Position numbers and translations under genes: made by a program. Shown here one piece after another: positions 63,466-64,000 of a stretch of DNA of 64,000 bases. Each line of letters opens with the position of its first letter. The stretch's first letter is position 1. Below the pieces are notes generated by a model, which saw only the letters and a list, made by a program, of their open reading frames with translations, was not told where the DNA came from and made no database searches. Source of the DNA: an uncultured Bacteroides sp. (GTDB taxonomy: Bacteria > Bacteroidota > Bacteroidia > Cytophagales > Cyclobacteriaceae). The stretch lies in contig CABHOV010000034.1 of NCBI GenBank assembly GCA_902168185.1, positions 186,001 through 250,000 of the forward strand, written 5' to 3'.

Positions 63466-64000
63466 TCACACATCGAACACTTCATACACCGAGGCCACAC
63501 CAAATCCATCCATATTTACCTCTGCAGAGGATTTAAGGTTATCTTCAGATGTTATTTCTCCTCGCAGCAATGAATATCTAAAACTAGCCTGGAGCTTAGG
63601 TATCCGGATGAACGATTCACCTTTACCATTTTTGTATGTTGCACCTTCATCCACCGTGGTTAATTCCAGAAGCATTTTACCTTCCACTTGCAATTCAATT
63701 TTATTCTTGCTCATTGTCCACTCACCATACAGAAAATCAACTCTTTCGTTAAGCGGTCGCTCGTGATCCGCGCTAAGGTTGGAAACTTTTATACACTCAA
63801 ATCGATTGCTTTTTTTTAACAAGTATGCCTTAGTTCCTCGCTCTGACGTTGACTCAAGTCCAAACTCGATTTCATTTATATAGACGCCATTGTTCATACG
63901 ATCGCCAATATTGTGTTTTATAGCATCTAAATATTGAACATCTTTAATTTTTACGCGTCTTCGACCATACTTTTCAAGTCGGTTGTAAAGGTCATTGTCC
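63466..64000 (-). CDS. 3' part of an unrecognised gene running off the right edge
   Basis: The frame is open from the window edge through to the stop at 63466. The upstream part reads DNDLYNRLEKYGRRRVKIKD, then VQYLDAIKHNIGDRMNNGVY, so the ATG at 63897 is probably internal. About 178 residues are visible, beta-rich toward the end (KIELQVEGKMLLELTTVDEG, then IPKLQASFRYSLLRGEI). I recognise no family. Its strand and position suggest it is cotranscribed with the ABC exporter. Confidence 0.6.
   Translation of the reverse strand, partial: DNDLYNRLEKYGRRRVKIKDVQYLDAIKHNIGDRMNNGVYINEIEFGLESTSERGTKAYLLKKSNRFECIKVSNLSADHERPLNERVDFLYGEWTMSKNKIELQVEGKMLLELTTVDEGATYKNGKGESFIRIPKLQASFRYSLLRGEITSEDNLKSSAEVNMDGFGVASVYEVFDV

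Noticed and set aside
63466-63897. A complete 143-residue gene starting at ATG 63897
   Set aside because: The same frame stays open with protein-like sequence to the window edge, so the gene is longer and truncated by the window.
1-64000. CRISPR arrays, rRNA genes, tRNA genes and insertion sequences
   Set aside because: No regularly spaced repeats, no rRNA motifs, no tRNA cloverleaf apart from the tmRNA tRNA-like part, and no transposase gene were seen.

Overview
The window is bacterial chromosome from a member of the Bacteroidota, most likely order Cytophagales. The support is: two secreted hydrolases with C-terminal type IX secretion (Por) sorting domains, LytS/LytTR two-component genes, an ECF sigma/FecR pair, a TonB receptor with an N-terminal carboxypeptidase-like domain, a promoter -7 box of the TAnnTTTG type, and a tmRNA whose tag reads GESNYAMAA, close to the tag I recall for Cytophaga. 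GC content is moderate. The short word TATA, usually flanked by G or C, is strikingly common in nearly every gene up to about 59.3 kb.

1-28.9 kb is ordinary core. It holds the end of a molybdenum hydroxylase subunit, a LytTR/LytS pair, a Tat-exported NIF3 protein, a divergent carbonic-anhydrase-like protein, a Tsp-type protease, a membrane histidine-kinase fragment, an AlkD-type glycosylase, an ECF sigma/lipoprotein/FecR locus, a large FtsX/MacB-type permease, a GH18 chitinase and a GH16 glucanase sharing a fascin-like module, an ATP-grasp enzyme, a peroxiredoxin, and the RDD/SpoIIM/DUF4129/DUF4350/MoxR/DUF58 cluster.

28.9-49.8 kb is a vitamin B12 region. A forward operon (cobQ, cobD, cbiB) meets a reverse cobB. 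An AAA_28 NTPase and a BtuF lipoprotein follow on the plus strand. A long reverse operon then starts at a cobalamin riboswitch (about 47.8-47.9 kb). It encodes a small membrane protein, BtuC, BtuD with an extra C-terminal domain, a [2Fe-2S] ferredoxin-like protein, a BtuB-type receptor, CobW, CobN, a NiCoT-type cobalt transporter and a PduO-type adenosyltransferase. A fused ChlI-ChlD protein, the probable CobN partner, lies just upstream of the riboswitch. Together these cover corrinoid uptake, cobalt uptake and insertion, adenosylation, amidation and aminopropanol attachment. Corrin-ring methylation and nucleotide-loop genes are not in the window.

49.8-56.6 kb holds an endonuclease-V-like protein, a class V aminotransferase, a HipA-like kinase with a DUF3037 partner, a 7TMR-DISM sensor, and dnaX. 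The dnaX frame is broken at a run of ten A: the upstream frame stops at once and the rest continues in the -1 frame, as in programmed tau/gamma frameshifting.

56.7-64 kb starts with tmRNA (ssrA), its terminator and a tyrosine integrase, the signature of an element integrated at ssrA. Beyond it lie a small Cys-rich helical protein, a decayed stretch, a ParB-like protein, a family 2 glycosyltransferase, an ABC exporter and a gene running off the right edge. From about 59.3 kb the TATA signature disappears, consistent with recently acquired DNA.
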